Source of the DNA: Calothrix anomala FACHB-343 | GTDB taxonomy: Bacteria > Cyanobacteriota > Cyanobacteriia > Cyanobacteriales > Nostocaceae | Length of the DNA stretch: 63,041 bases | Assembly: GCF_014696435.1 (NCBI RefSeq) | Contig: NZ_JACJQG010000057.1 | Coordinates: forward strand, 1 to 63,041 | Direction of reading: 5' to 3' | In this document: one piece after another, positions 1-8,263 of the stretch | How the letters are laid out: each line of letters opens with the position of its first letter | Position numbering within the stretch: the first letter of the stretch is position 1 | Program-made: the position numbers and the translations under genes | The notes under the pieces: model-generated | Databases searched by the model: none | What the model saw: only the letters and a program-made list of their open reading frames with translations | What the model was told of the DNA's origin: nothing

Positions 1-22
1 TGGGATATGCTTTACTCATGTT

Positions 23-77
23 GCTCTCTCGGTGCTGTCTACTATCTATTCACAGCGTATACCGAGAGAGCTTTTTT
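23..77 (+). terminator. Strong rho-independent terminator reading rightward
   Basis: An 11-bp stem GCTCTCTCGGT (23-33) pairs with ACCGAGAGAGC (61-71) and is followed by six T (72-77). The loop holds a second small stem, GCTGT (34-38) with ACAGC (52-56). The T-run is on the plus strand only, so it should end a plus-strand transcript that starts left of the window. All neighbouring genes here run on the minus strand. Confidence 0.75.
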
Positions 78-231
78 ACAATCTGTCCGACTTTTCAAAC
101 ATCCTCTTAGGAGATATTGATAATCCTATTGGTACAGAAGAGTTATTACTAGTAGTCTCCTGTCCCTGATTTAAATAGGCAGAGGTAGTAGCCAAATGAA
201 GTTGATACTTATCTGTTGTTAAATTAAACAT
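76..231 (-). CDS. Small phage protein, 51 aa, unknown function
   Basis: A 51-codon frame with ATG at 231-229 and TAA at 78-76. It continues the minus-strand prophage gene series just downstream of the tail-fibre gene that ends at 312. The start has the same AT-rich, Shine-Dalgarno-less context as most phage genes here. The product is polar and rich in Ser, Thr and Asn, ends in FEKSDRL, and has no membrane segment. No family is recognised. Its stop codon lies in the A/T tract of the plus-strand terminator, which is odd for a real gene end but does not rule it out. Confidence 0.45.
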   Translation of the reverse strand: MFNLTTDKYQLHLATTSAYLNQGQETTSNNSSVPIGLSISPKRMFEKSDRL

Positions 232-257
232 AAATATAGTTATTAATATAAATAAAG

Positions 258-287
258 GCCCTTACTCAAACAAAGTAAGGGCTTTTT
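258..287. terminator. Bidirectional terminator after the tail-fibre gene
   Basis: Stem GCCCTTAC (258-265) with GTAAGGGC (275-282) and a 9-nt loop. Five T follow on the plus strand, and a T-rich tract follows on the minus strand. It lies 25 bp past the stop codon of the 378-aa tail-fibre gene and probably ends the late tail operon. Confidence 0.7.
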
Positions 288-311
288 AATTAAATTATTG
301 AAATTAATTTA

Positions 312-1448
312 TTATCCTTCTATATAAAGACGATTCCATCTAAGATTAGAACCATTAACTGCTGTAGCTCTAAGCTGAATTCCTCCACCTAAATACTCAT
401 TAGCAGTAGGTAGATTAGTAGAAGTACTTCCACTAAAAGAAGTACCATCAGTTACATTATCTAACCTGTAACTAATAGTGCTACCTGCTCTAGGACAATA
501 GATGTAGAAATCAAGCAACTTCTGTGCAGCAAATGTAGCCCCTGTGATTGCGGATACATTCTGAGTAGTACCGTCCTTAGTAGTAAATTGCCAGCTAGTA
601 TCTCCTCTTGAAGTGGAATATTGAAACCCTACAAAGTTACCATCTGGATTATCTACAGCAGTAACATAACCGTCCCAGAAGCCTTTGTTATCAGTAGAAG
701 GAGTTCTACTATACATTCCTATAAATATTCTGGTGTCTGGGTAGCTGGTATCTGGTAGATAAATTCTGGCAAAGAAGAAGAAACCCCCAAAGCCATTAGG
801 ATTAGTTCCTCGACAAAAGATTCTACTATTAGTACTAATATTACAGAATATGTTAGTTGTATTAGGGACTATCTGATTGTTTAGCTGACTAGCACTGGCT
901 AAATTAGCCATGTAGGGAATTGAATCATCAGAAGGAATAACGTGTGAGGTAGTACCAACTCTAGTTGAGTTTTGACCATAAGTACCTACAGCTACACCGT
1001 CTACTGGGAAGAATACCACCACCTGATTTCTAGCTAGCCCAGATTGAGCTATGTATTCTCTAGCGTCAGGGGTCTGCCAGATAGGAAATACTCTGCCTGA
1101 TATATCAGTTGAATACATCAGAACATTACCAGAACTCGGAGCAGAAGGTTTACTACCACTAGCAGCTATGCTTTGGGATGTAATTGTCTTAGTGCCAGTA
1201 ACAGTCTGATTAGTGTTGGTTGTTACTATAGTGCTTGCGTTAATGCTGTCAAGCTTAGTTTTATCAGCAGCACTCATCGATCCAGGAGCAGAACTAGTAG
1301 CGGGTACTCCCACCATTAGTTCATTTGGGGTCATTTTTCTATTTCCTGTAGTCCCCTCACTAACATCAACTATGGGAAATATGTCATTTGCTCTATCTAA
1401 CTGAGCGCCAGTTAGAGCAGTCTCTTGACTGATTTTTGTATTACTCAT
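312..1448 (-). CDS. Putative tail fibre protein, 378 aa
   Basis: This is the last large gene of the tail-fibre block. Residues 1-75 (ISQETALTGAQLDRANDIFP, then a segment ending MSAADKTKLDSI) match the generic N-terminal part seen in many phage fibre and structural proteins, which is thought to attach the protein to the tail. Residues from about 100 on are rich in Thr, Ser, Asn, Gly and aromatic residues, as in beta-rich receptor-binding or shaft domains. No catalytic motif is visible. The start at 1448 follows an AT-rich leader without Shine-Dalgarno. Its role as a host-contact protein is inferred from position and composition. Confidence 0.6.
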   Translation of the reverse strand: MSNTKISQETALTGAQLDRANDIFPIVDVSEGTTGNRKMTPNELMVGVPATSSAPGSMSAADKTKLDSINASTIVTTNTNQTVTGTKTITSQSIAASGSKPSAPSSGNVLMYSTDISGRVFPIWQTPDAREYIAQSGLARNQVVVFFPVDGVAVGTYGQNSTRVGTTSHVIPSDDSIPYMANLASASQLNNQIVPNTTNIFCNISTNSRIFCRGTNPNGFGGFFFFARIYLPDTSYPDTRIFIGMYSRTPSTDNKGFWDGYVTAVDNPDGNFVGFQYSTSRGDTSWQFTTKDGTTQNVSAITGATFAAQKLLDFYIYCPRAGSTISYRLDNVTDGTSFSGSTSTNLPTANEYLGGGIQLRATAVNGSNLRWNRLYIEG

Positions 1449-1464
1449 TTGAATAATTCTTTAA

Positions 1465-3018
1465 TTAATTAATAACTGTATCTTCCCGAAGGATAAAGGA
1501 ATTGTCTTCTCTTAGTAGGAAAGTATTATCTTCCCTAAGTATTCCTAAGTTTATAGTGTTGATATTATCTTCTCTCAGCAGATAAGTACCGTCTTCTCTT
1601 AAGATAAAGTCCCCATCTTCTCTGAGTAAACTGCCGTAGATAATTTCAGAATCTTCTGTCAGTAAATAAGTACCATCTTCCCTTAAGAGATAACCACCAT
1701 CTTCCCTAAGAACAAAGTATTCAGAGATAGGATAAGGTGAGGAATCTGAAGGAAGTTGTATCTTATAAATAAAGTCAGATAACTTTCTTATAGTCGTATC
1801 AGATAAAGCTTTACTTAATCCTAAGACTGTGTGAATCTTACCAAAGTAATTAACACCACCTATCTTTAAAGTACTCTTATATAAGGTATTATCCCAATAT
1901 CTAAGCCAATTCCAGAAGTCTTCTCCATTATGTCTACCACCATTACTAGGTCTTAAATTAGTGGGTTTAGTACCATCTAAAGGAGTGATTGTATAGCCGC
2001 CTTGGATGTTTTTATTATCAATAACGTAAGTTGGTGTAAGACCTCTACCAGCCCCAGTATCACCATGATAATCCCAATATAAAGCACCAATTCTTTTCTC
2101 CCTTGAAATCGCGTAGGAAGCTTGAGTAGCCTTCTCAGTTGGATTTAAATTATTATCTGAACCAAACTCTCCTAAGAAGATAGCTAAGTCTAATTCATGT
2201 ACCCTATTAATATAATTTCTAAGCTTCTCGGTGTATTGTTCTTGGGTATATGAATCGGTATCTAAGCCCCAAGTTTCATATACGTGAATACCAAATAAAA
2301 TATTGTTGTAATTAGCTATAGGAGCATAAGGATTATTAGGGTCTCTAAAAGATAGTAAACTTCTACCTCTACTCAGAATTGCTGATGAGCCTGTAGGAAC
2401 TGGATTAGCATTATAGCTAACACCTTCCTGCCCAAAGAATAAACCATTACAAACTATAGGGTTCGTCTTACCAGTATCTCTAATTGCCTTAATAAGTACT
2501 TGGTACATTCTTGCCCAAGAATCCAACTGACTGGCTGGATTCATATTACCAGGTTCATTTATTGGTTCTAGCCAGACATAAGGATTATCTTTGTATAACT
2601 CAGCATATTCCGCCCCTATATCAGCAACCTGTTGGAGGCTAGGATTAGTGGTTGAAGATAATATATAACCAGCAGCTTGACCGTTAACATGGTGGCAATA
2701 TTCGAGCATACATACAATACCCCTGCTAGTAATTTCTTCTACAGCATTGGCAATTGATTCTGCTCTTGTATCTCCACCTAGAGTAGTATTTAAAGGATTA
2801 CAGCATACTCTTATTGTATTGACTCCCCAAGCCTCAGCATAAACCATTGAGTCTTCAATATAAGGCCCAATAACTCTAGGCTGACCATTTATCCAAACTG
2901 TACCTGCTCTTTGATTAGTCTTGCCGTATCTATAGCCAAGAAAGTTAAAACCTCTAGGAATAAATTCAGAACCATCAGGGGCAAATATTCTTTTACCTAC
3001 TATATTAAATCCAGACAT
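1465..3018 (-). CDS. GH5-like glycoside hydrolase tail protein with LREDG repeat tail, 517 aa
   Basis: Residues ~1-370 look like a GH5 cellulase-type TIM barrel. They open with a segment holding PDGSEFIPRG, the region around 65-71 reads WGVNTIR, the acid/base Glu lies in LEPINEPG (E155), and the nucleophile Glu lies in FLGEFGS (E284). Such folds cut beta-glucans or mannans. In a phage tail this would fit digestion of the sheath or slime. Residues ~437-517 are nine or so copies of a short unit LREDG/LREDN with aromatic spacers (YLL, FIL, FLL), probably a trimerising or adhesive beta structure. The gene lies between an arabinofuranosidase-like gene and a fibre gene. Substrate is unknown. Confidence 0.75.
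   Translation of the reverse strand: MSGFNIVGKRIFAPDGSEFIPRGFNFLGYRYGKTNQRAGTVWINGQPRVIGPYIEDSMVYAEAWGVNTIRVCCNPLNTTLGGDTRAESIANAVEEITSRGIVCMLEYCHHVNGQAAGYILSSTTNPSLQQVADIGAEYAELYKDNPYVWLEPINEPGNMNPASQLDSWARMYQVLIKAIRDTGKTNPIVCNGLFFGQEGVSYNANPVPTGSSAILSRGRSLLSFRDPNNPYAPIANYNNILFGIHVYETWGLDTDSYTQEQYTEKLRNYINRVHELDLAIFLGEFGSDNNLNPTEKATQASYAISREKRIGALYWDYHGDTGAGRGLTPTYVIDNKNIQGGYTITPLDGTKPTNLRPSNGGRHNGEDFWNWLRYWDNTLYKSTLKIGGVNYFGKIHTVLGLSKALSDTTIRKLSDFIYKIQLPSDSSPYPISEYFVLREDGGYLLREDGTYLLTEDSEIIYGSLLREDGDFILREDGTYLLREDNINTINLGILREDNTFLLREDNSFILREDTVIN
1468..1713 (-). repeat. Coding tandem repeat for LREDG units
   Basis: The 3' end of the GH5-like gene consists of imperfect repeats coding for (L/I)LRED(G/N) followed by aromatic-aliphatic triplets. 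On the plus strand they appear as recurring TCTTCTCTTAG or TCTTCCCTAAG blocks. The copies differ in codons, so the repeat has been kept at the protein level. Confidence 0.8.
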
Positions 3019-3027
3019 ATTAATTTA

Positions 3028-3681
3028 TTAGTTGTTAGATACAACTACCCCATTTAAATATAATTTCTTATTATTACCATTAGAAGTAGCTGCCCAAACT
3101 CTAGTAGTATTTGTAGGAAAGTTAGATGATGGATTATCGTAAGTAATGGTAGTGCCAAATTGAGTAGCTGAGAGGGTATTTGAATCCGCATACCCTAAAT
3201 TAACATTCTCACTTGAAGTAGGTACATTAGTGCTTAAAAACCAGTTTGAGCTATTAATAGAAGATGCATTCTCTCTGATTATTAAGGTTGAAATGTGGTC
3301 TGCAAGCCAAGCACTATCTACTAATAAATAGTTGGAACTAATCACAACACCATCAGGATTGAATTGTCCATTTATTACTATCCTGGGTTGAAGTAATGGA
3401 TCATTCTGAAATGAATGTTTAGCCTTTCTACCTTGGTCATACCAGCCTACTAAATAACCAACACTAGAACCTACAAATTGAATTAAGCTTTCTAGGTTTA
3501 TTAAGTTCTTATTTGTGTAGGGAATATCTACTACAGTATTATCTCTACGTACCCTCATGCAAGGGCCTTTATAAGAGGATACAAGCCGAACTATAGAATA
3601 GACAAATTCTAGTTCTGGGTAATTGTCTAATGGTAAATAACTACTATTTAATTGGTTATTTAATCCAATTCCTAATTGCAT
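3028..3681 (-). CDS. Arabinofuranosidase-B-like tail protein, 217 aa
   Basis: The N-terminal half resembles the catalytic domain of fungal/bacterial alpha-L-arabinofuranosidase B as it occurs in phage fibre proteins: a segment with SSYKGPCMRVRRDN, then LIQFVGSSVGYLVGWYDQ, then QPRIVINGQ. The protein is far shorter than the full ~500-aa enzymes and ends in a region like a laminin G/concanavalin fold (LYLNGVVVSNN). It may therefore bind sugar rather than cut it. It sits directly upstream of the GH5-like gene, with a 9-bp gap. The start at 3681 has only an AT-rich leader. Confidence 0.6.
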   Translation of the reverse strand: MQLGIGLNNQLNSSYLPLDNYPELEFVYSIVRLVSSYKGPCMRVRRDNTVVDIPYTNKNLINLESLIQFVGSSVGYLVGWYDQGRKAKHSFQNDPLLQPRIVINGQFNPDGVVISSNYLLVDSAWLADHISTLIIRENASSINSSNWFLSTNVPTSSENVNLGYADSNTLSATQFGTTITYDNPSSNFPTNTTRVWAATSNGNNKKLYLNGVVVSNN

Positions 3682-3686
3682 AGCTT

Positions 3687-4094
3687 TTACCTCTTATAGG
3701 CAATTACTTTTCCATATTCCAAGGTAAATGCTGATATATTCCCATATAAAATGAATCCTGTTGGTAACTCTACTCCTACGGCTGGGGTAGAAGTATTAGC
3801 ACAGGTCATTGCAACAAAGGATGCAGCCTCAATTATTTGAATTGCCACCCAGGAACCTGATTGAGGAAGGGTACTAGTAACTAGAGTATGTCCTCTCTGC
3901 CCCAAAGACATTTCATTAAATGACCTAATATCGCTAGCTGTAGATTCAGTAGCAGCATTTAATGGTAAGGGTAGAGAGGTATTTATTATTGTATTGTCTT
4001 GCTGAGTTACATAAGGGTCATCAATAGTACCTGTCCCAGATGCCTTTAGATAAACATTCTTATTAAAAGCATCTTTAACTATAATATTAGCCAT
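3687..4094 (-). CDS. Small tail-associated protein, 135 aa
   Basis: It belongs to the fibre block, with 5 bp to the next gene. The N-terminus MANIIVKDAFNKNVYLKASG followed by GTIDDPYV resembles short baseplate or fibre-associated proteins found with cyanobacterial phages. The rest is rich in Thr, Ser and Ala with no catalytic motif. No function can be assigned beyond a likely virion component. Confidence 0.5.
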   Translation of the reverse strand: MANIIVKDAFNKNVYLKASGTGTIDDPYVTQQDNTIINTSLPLPLNAATESTASDIRSFNEMSLGQRGHTLVTSTLPQSGSWVAIQIIEAASFVAMTCANTSTPAVGVELPTGFILYGNISAFTLEYGKVIAYKR

Positions 4095-4120
4095 AATTTC
4101 TATTTAAATTATTTGATTTA

Positions 4121-4804
4121 TCATGAGGCTCTCAGCCAAACAACTGGAGCACCTGTTTGTAATGTGAAAGAACTTGTAGGTGCAGTACTAGGCAAAGATC
4201 CATAGCTCTGAGAAGCTCTGGAACAAGTATTAAAAGATGTTGATACTGAAGTAGTTCCTAATACAAAACCTCCTATTGCAGCAGAACTACCAATAGTAGA
4301 GATAACAGCCGAACCACCACTCTGAGCTACTGCTAAAGCATACCAACCAGGTGTCAGATTAATGTTAATTGTTGCTTCTTTAGCCCCTGTAGAATCTATA
4401 GCAACATCACCAGCATCTACTATTAAGGAACTAGGTGTTATTCCACCTGAAGTAACATTATATATACCCAATCTTGCAGTATTTCCTGCTGAAGCTTGTG
4501 TAGTAACGTTAATACAAATCCTATCAAAGCTAGCTGTTACTGGCGTGTAGAAATAAATGTAGTAAACAAATCCTGTAGCTAGACTACCAGTAGTAGGAGC
4601 ATTAAAGTAGTGTGGTGTGTAATATCTACCCGATACAAATCCGGGGTGATTAGGGCTAGCTATAGCAATATTCCCACTAGCATCAACAGGAATTACTGTT
4701 TGAGCATATTGTCCATTAGGTAGAGGAAACATACCTCCAATATTCTGACCAGCCGCAATGATTAAATCTGCATACTGCCCATTAGATAAAGCGATTCTTG
4801 TCAT
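4121..4804 (-). CDS. Putative tail fibre or receptor-binding protein, 227 aa
   Basis: The N-terminus holds two short repeats, LSNGQYADLII and LPNGQYAQTVI, spaced ~20 residues apart. The remainder is Ser/Thr/Gly rich with a jelly-roll-like alternation of hydrophobic residues and ends in a PVVWLRAS strand. It starts 2 bp downstream of the collar-domain gene stop, so the genes are probably co-translated. Function is inferred from location. Confidence 0.5.
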   Translation of the reverse strand: MTRIALSNGQYADLIIAAGQNIGGMFPLPNGQYAQTVIPVDASGNIAIASPNHPGFVSGRYYTPHYFNAPTTGSLATGFVYYIYFYTPVTASFDRICINVTTQASAGNTARLGIYNVTSGGITPSSLIVDAGDVAIDSTGAKEATININLTPGWYALAVAQSGGSAVISTIGSSAAIGGFVLGTTSVSTSFNTCSRASQSYGSLPSTAPTSSFTLQTGAPVVWLRAS

Positions 4805-4806
4805 AT

Positions 4807-5895
4807 TTAAGTTTTTATGATGTAGTGAACTACAAGAAATGGCGGCATATTCTCATGTGAACCGTTACCACCTTGGGTATTGGTAGTAATTCCTGTACTA
4901 GCCGCACTCAAATTAATCCCAGACCTTGCACCAAGAATACTAATATTAGTGCCTGAAGTTAAGGCTTCAAATTCATTAGTTACAAGAAACTGATGACCAC
5001 CATTACTATCAGCAATATAATTACCAGTACCGTCATTTCTATTAACTCTTACTTTATGGCTGTGGCCTGGATCATTAATGCCGTGGTTATGTCCTGGGTC
5101 GCTAATAGCGTGATTATGTCCTGGGTCATTAATTCCATGATTATGAGAAGGTATTTGAGAAACGTTTAAAGTAACTGTTTCTTGACCACCAGATTGACCT
5201 AATGTTCTATTAGTTAATCCGGCACCTTGTCCTGCACCAAGACCTACCCTTCCTCTACGATCAGGAACTCTAAAGGTAGTGGTTCCATTTCCACCATAAG
5301 TAGTACCTATAACAGCGTATAAGGCCGGATAACTATTAATTTGATATTCTGCCCCATTGCATAATAACCAGCCCGTAGGAGCCGTATTACCAGCAAATTC
5401 AGTCATCATTCCTGTCGGTACTATCTCAGTAGAAGGAATGGTTGAAGGAGAAATTCTGTCTACTAATTTATCTCTTAGGTCTATAATATTTCCACTTAAA
5501 CTTCCCTCAGCAGTCGTCAATTTTGCTAAAGGGAATGATTCATTAGGTAATACACTAGATTGTTGTACTAACCCATTACTATTGATGAATATATATACAG
5601 TGGTGTTATCGGGAATATTAATAGAACCTGTAGAGATAGTTACAATATTACCGTTACTAAGTAGTACAGAACCCCCTAAATAATTAAAGGTTAGCCCTGA
5701 TTGATGAGTAACCTTAAATCTGTCGTAAAAGCTATAGAATCTGGACTTTATTTGGTCATTACCATCATCTAAATAGCTGTCTATAATCTTCGGCCCATGT
5801 CCAATATAATCCTGCCCATCTGGGATAGGATATGCTATCTGATTTGCATCTTCGGCATAAAAGACATCACCATCAGAGAATATACGCCTTGTCAT
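4807..5895 (-). CDS. Phage tail-collar domain protein, 362 aa
   Basis: Residues ~165-235 match the tail-collar domain of short tail fibres and microcystin-dependent-like proteins: VPTGMMTEFAGNTAPTGWLL, then CNGAEY, YPALYAVIGTTYGG and FRVPDRRGRVGLGAG. A His-rich stretch follows (~255-283), with repeated HNHGINDPG units and ending GHSH. This resembles the metal-coordinating HxH motifs of fibre tips. The C-terminal NMPPFLVVHYIIKT is a typical family ending. The N-terminal 150 residues are probably the attachment part. Confidence 0.8.
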   Translation of the reverse strand: MTRRIFSDGDVFYAEDANQIAYPIPDGQDYIGHGPKIIDSYLDDGNDQIKSRFYSFYDRFKVTHQSGLTFNYLGGSVLLSNGNIVTISTGSINIPDNTTVYIFINSNGLVQQSSVLPNESFPLAKLTTAEGSLSGNIIDLRDKLVDRISPSTIPSTEIVPTGMMTEFAGNTAPTGWLLCNGAEYQINSYPALYAVIGTTYGGNGTTTFRVPDRRGRVGLGAGQGAGLTNRTLGQSGGQETVTLNVSQIPSHNHGINDPGHNHAISDPGHNHGINDPGHSHKVRVNRNDGTGNYIADSNGGHQFLVTNEFEALTSGTNISILGARSGINLSAASTGITTNTQGGNGSHENMPPFLVVHYIIKT

Positions 5896-5926
5896 ATTTC
5901 TTATTTACTAATTAATAAATATTTAG

Positions 5927-7630
5927 TTAAAAGGAACTGAGAGCCACTCTACGCCATAAATTTGTGGCCACACAAACGTGTATGAAATTTGGAGATATTC
6001 TAATGTCTCCTGGGTTGCCTGTAGCTGTTGAGCTACCTAAATCACTAGTTAAAGTATTATTTAAGCTTGTACAGCTTAATTGACCGTTAACAGTAGTATT
6101 GCTATTAAGGGTAATTCTGCCATTATTACGGTCTATGCTAAATGCAAATCCTAAATAATTCCCCGCATCGTCATATCTACTAATTGCCAGATTAGATCCA
6201 GTATTACTACCAGATTCTAAATCCTCGGTCTTAAATAGTTCCCATCTTGTTAATCCACTGCTGTTTGACAGTCTAATATTTGAACGAGAGCCGTTAGCAG
6301 ATTGAATATCAATCCCAGGAGTATATGTCCCTGAAGGTTTAATATTTAAGGTTGTGCTAAATACTGTACTGTTATTAAAAGTAGTTACTCCAGTAAAAGT
6401 AGAACTACCATAAAATACTGGGCTAGTGTTAGGAGCATAAAAATTAAGGATGTTCCTGACATGGGCTGTAGTAGCTATTCTCGTTGTATTGTCAAATGGG
6501 TCTGAAGGGGTAGTAGATTTAGGAGCCCCTGTAAATGTAGGGCTTGCTAAAGGAGCTAATGTCGATAACTTATTATTTACCCAAATAGAATTAACTACTC
6601 TACCTGTATTATCTGTACCAGGAGGTGTTGGTATATAAATCGACCTATCGAAACGGTTTATAGATATACAATAACCAATTAAATTACCCGAATCATCATA
6701 AGCATTGATAGTTAAATTACTACCTGCATTACCACCAGTTTCAGTCTGCTCACTCTTAAATATTTCCCATCTAGCTAAACCAGTATTATTACTAAACCTA
6801 ATTACTGACCTAGCTCCACTAGCTGACTGAATATCTAATCCGGGATTAAATAAACCTGGAGTTCCTGTACTAAGTGGTCTAGTTCTTAAGGTGTTATTAA
6901 AATTAGCTACCCCAGAGAAAGTAGGTGAATTAATATTAGCTTTTAAAGTAATGTCATTGAGGACGGATTCTATCTTCGTATAAACAGCATTCTGAGAAGT
7001 AGCTAAACCTGAATTACTCCATGAAGGCCCATAAGGAGTAGCATCACCTAATATTAAGCTCCCGTTTGGTTCAATAGGAAGTTGCATCCAATAGGCATTA
7101 TTAGTAGGTAATACTCCCGTAATAGGGGTAAAACTTCTAGAGATATAAGCTCTATTTAAATAAGTTACTAAATCTCTATACCTATAAGTTACTGCTTCAT
7201 TCCAATCTCCTCTAGGAAAGGGGCCCCCAATAGTTGAAGATAAGTTAGGATCAGCAGCAATTAATTGTGCTATTCTTAATGCCCCAGTGTCTAATACATC
7301 GTTCACCATTCCAGTAGGAACTAGATTGGCAAACTGTACTGGTGTACTATTAGGTACTAGTGCATAAAAGTCTAGAAGGGCAGGTTCAATTAAATTACCA
7401 TCACCATCTGTCTTAAAGAATTCAAACCTATATGTTATCTTCTTAGTTTCTGATTCATCTAGATTTATATCAACCACACCATTAGTGATGGTGAATACAC
7501 TTGGTTCTATAAGATATATAGAGTCTGGAGTAGCACTTACTTCTACAAGAGTTCCGCTAAGAGTTACTCTTAACTTACCCGTTATAGGATTGCCCCCAGA
7601 ATCTAGGAAAGTTCCTAAAATCTGACTCAT
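5927..7630 (-). CDS. Large tail fibre/appendage protein with an internal duplication, 567 aa
   Basis: The N-terminal ~100 residues resemble an immunoglobulin-like or carbohydrate-binding virion domain (TGKLRVTLSG, FEFFKTDGDGNLIEP). Residues ~150-185 hold a GDWNEAVTYRYRDLVTYLNR segment of the carbohydrate-binding module type common in phage fibres. Two homologous ~100-residue modules follow, one with PGLDIQSASGARS and RWEIFKSEQ, the other with PGIDIQSANGSRS and RWELFKTED. It is the first fibre gene after the gpI-like gene and could be the fibre body that carries the distal proteins. Confidence 0.6.
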   Translation of the reverse strand: MSQILGTFLDSGGNPITGKLRVTLSGTLVEVSATPDSIYLIEPSVFTITNGVVDINLDESETKKITYRFEFFKTDGDGNLIEPALLDFYALVPNSTPVQFANLVPTGMVNDVLDTGALRIAQLIAADPNLSSTIGGPFPRGDWNEAVTYRYRDLVTYLNRAYISRSFTPITGVLPTNNAYWMQLPIEPNGSLILGDATPYGPSWSNSGLATSQNAVYTKIESVLNDITLKANINSPTFSGVANFNNTLRTRPLSTGTPGLFNPGLDIQSASGARSVIRFSNNTGLARWEIFKSEQTETGGNAGSNLTINAYDDSGNLIGYCISINRFDRSIYIPTPPGTDNTGRVVNSIWVNNKLSTLAPLASPTFTGAPKSTTPSDPFDNTTRIATTAHVRNILNFYAPNTSPVFYGSSTFTGVTTFNNSTVFSTTLNIKPSGTYTPGIDIQSANGSRSNIRLSNSSGLTRWELFKTEDLESGSNTGSNLAISRYDDAGNYLGFAFSIDRNNGRITLNSNTTVNGQLSCTSLNNTLTSDLGSSTATGNPGDIRISPNFIHVCVATNLWRRVALSSF

Positions 7631-7654
7631 ATTTGAATATATTTAAATTAGTTT

Positions 7655-8263
7655 TTATAAAAGTGTGTAAACAATAAGTTGACTATCATCTAGTATTAAG
7701 TAGTCCTTAATTACAGAATCATCAAAATTAATGTTAGCTTTACACCAACAAGGCCCAAAGAGTTTAATTAACTTTTTAACTAGTTCAACCTGAGGAGTAT
7801 CCCTGTAAATTGTCTTTAGATATACTGTATATTCCCAACCAGATTTACCTAAAGGATCTTCTCCTAATTTAGATTGCCCAAAGATAAAATCTCCTCTACC
7901 TGCAATCTCATGTGGTATCTCAAAGCAGAATAAAACTGTACTCAGAGCTTCTCTACTACCCTTATTAGACCAGATTTTAGTATATGAATAATTTAATAGA
8001 CTTCTTTTATGCTTATCCTGCCAGTTCTTATCCCAGTAAACACCTGTAAACCCACATAAAGGAGCTAAGAAGTCTAACCAGTTAGCATCACAGGTAAGAG
8101 GATTTAATTGTCTAGGAATATCATCAACTTTAGTTTTAGTTGCTATTAATAATTCATCCCAGAAGGCGGTTAAATATCCAGTTACTAAATTATCTTTATA
8201 ACATTCAGGTAGGCGAGAGAATATTGGAGCTTTATCTACTATCCACGCCTGATAAGTTGTCAT
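7655..8263 (-). CDS. Baseplate/tail protein, P2 gpI-like, 202 aa
   Basis: The spread of residues fits the P2 gpI family: LPECYKDN, then DDIPRQLNPLTCDANWLDFLAPLCGF, WDKNW, and SNKGSREALSTVLFCF near residue 115. This family caps the baseplate wedge and connects fibres. The gene directly follows the gpJ-like gene (stop at 8264, start at 8263) exactly as in P2-like tail operons. Length is usual for the family. Confidence 0.8.
   Translation of the reverse strand: MTTYQAWIVDKAPIFSRLPECYKDNLVTGYLTAFWDELLIATKTKVDDIPRQLNPLTCDANWLDFLAPLCGFTGVYWDKNWQDKHKRSLLNYSYTKIWSNKGSREALSTVLFCFEIPHEIAGRGDFIFGQSKLGEDPLGKSGWEYTVYLKTIYRDTPQVELVKKLIKLFGPCWCKANINFDDSVIKDYLILDDSQLIVYTLL

Noticed and set aside
312-8263. 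A diversity-generating retroelement acting on the fibre genes
   Set aside because: No reverse transcriptase, template repeat or variable-repeat pair is visible in the window.
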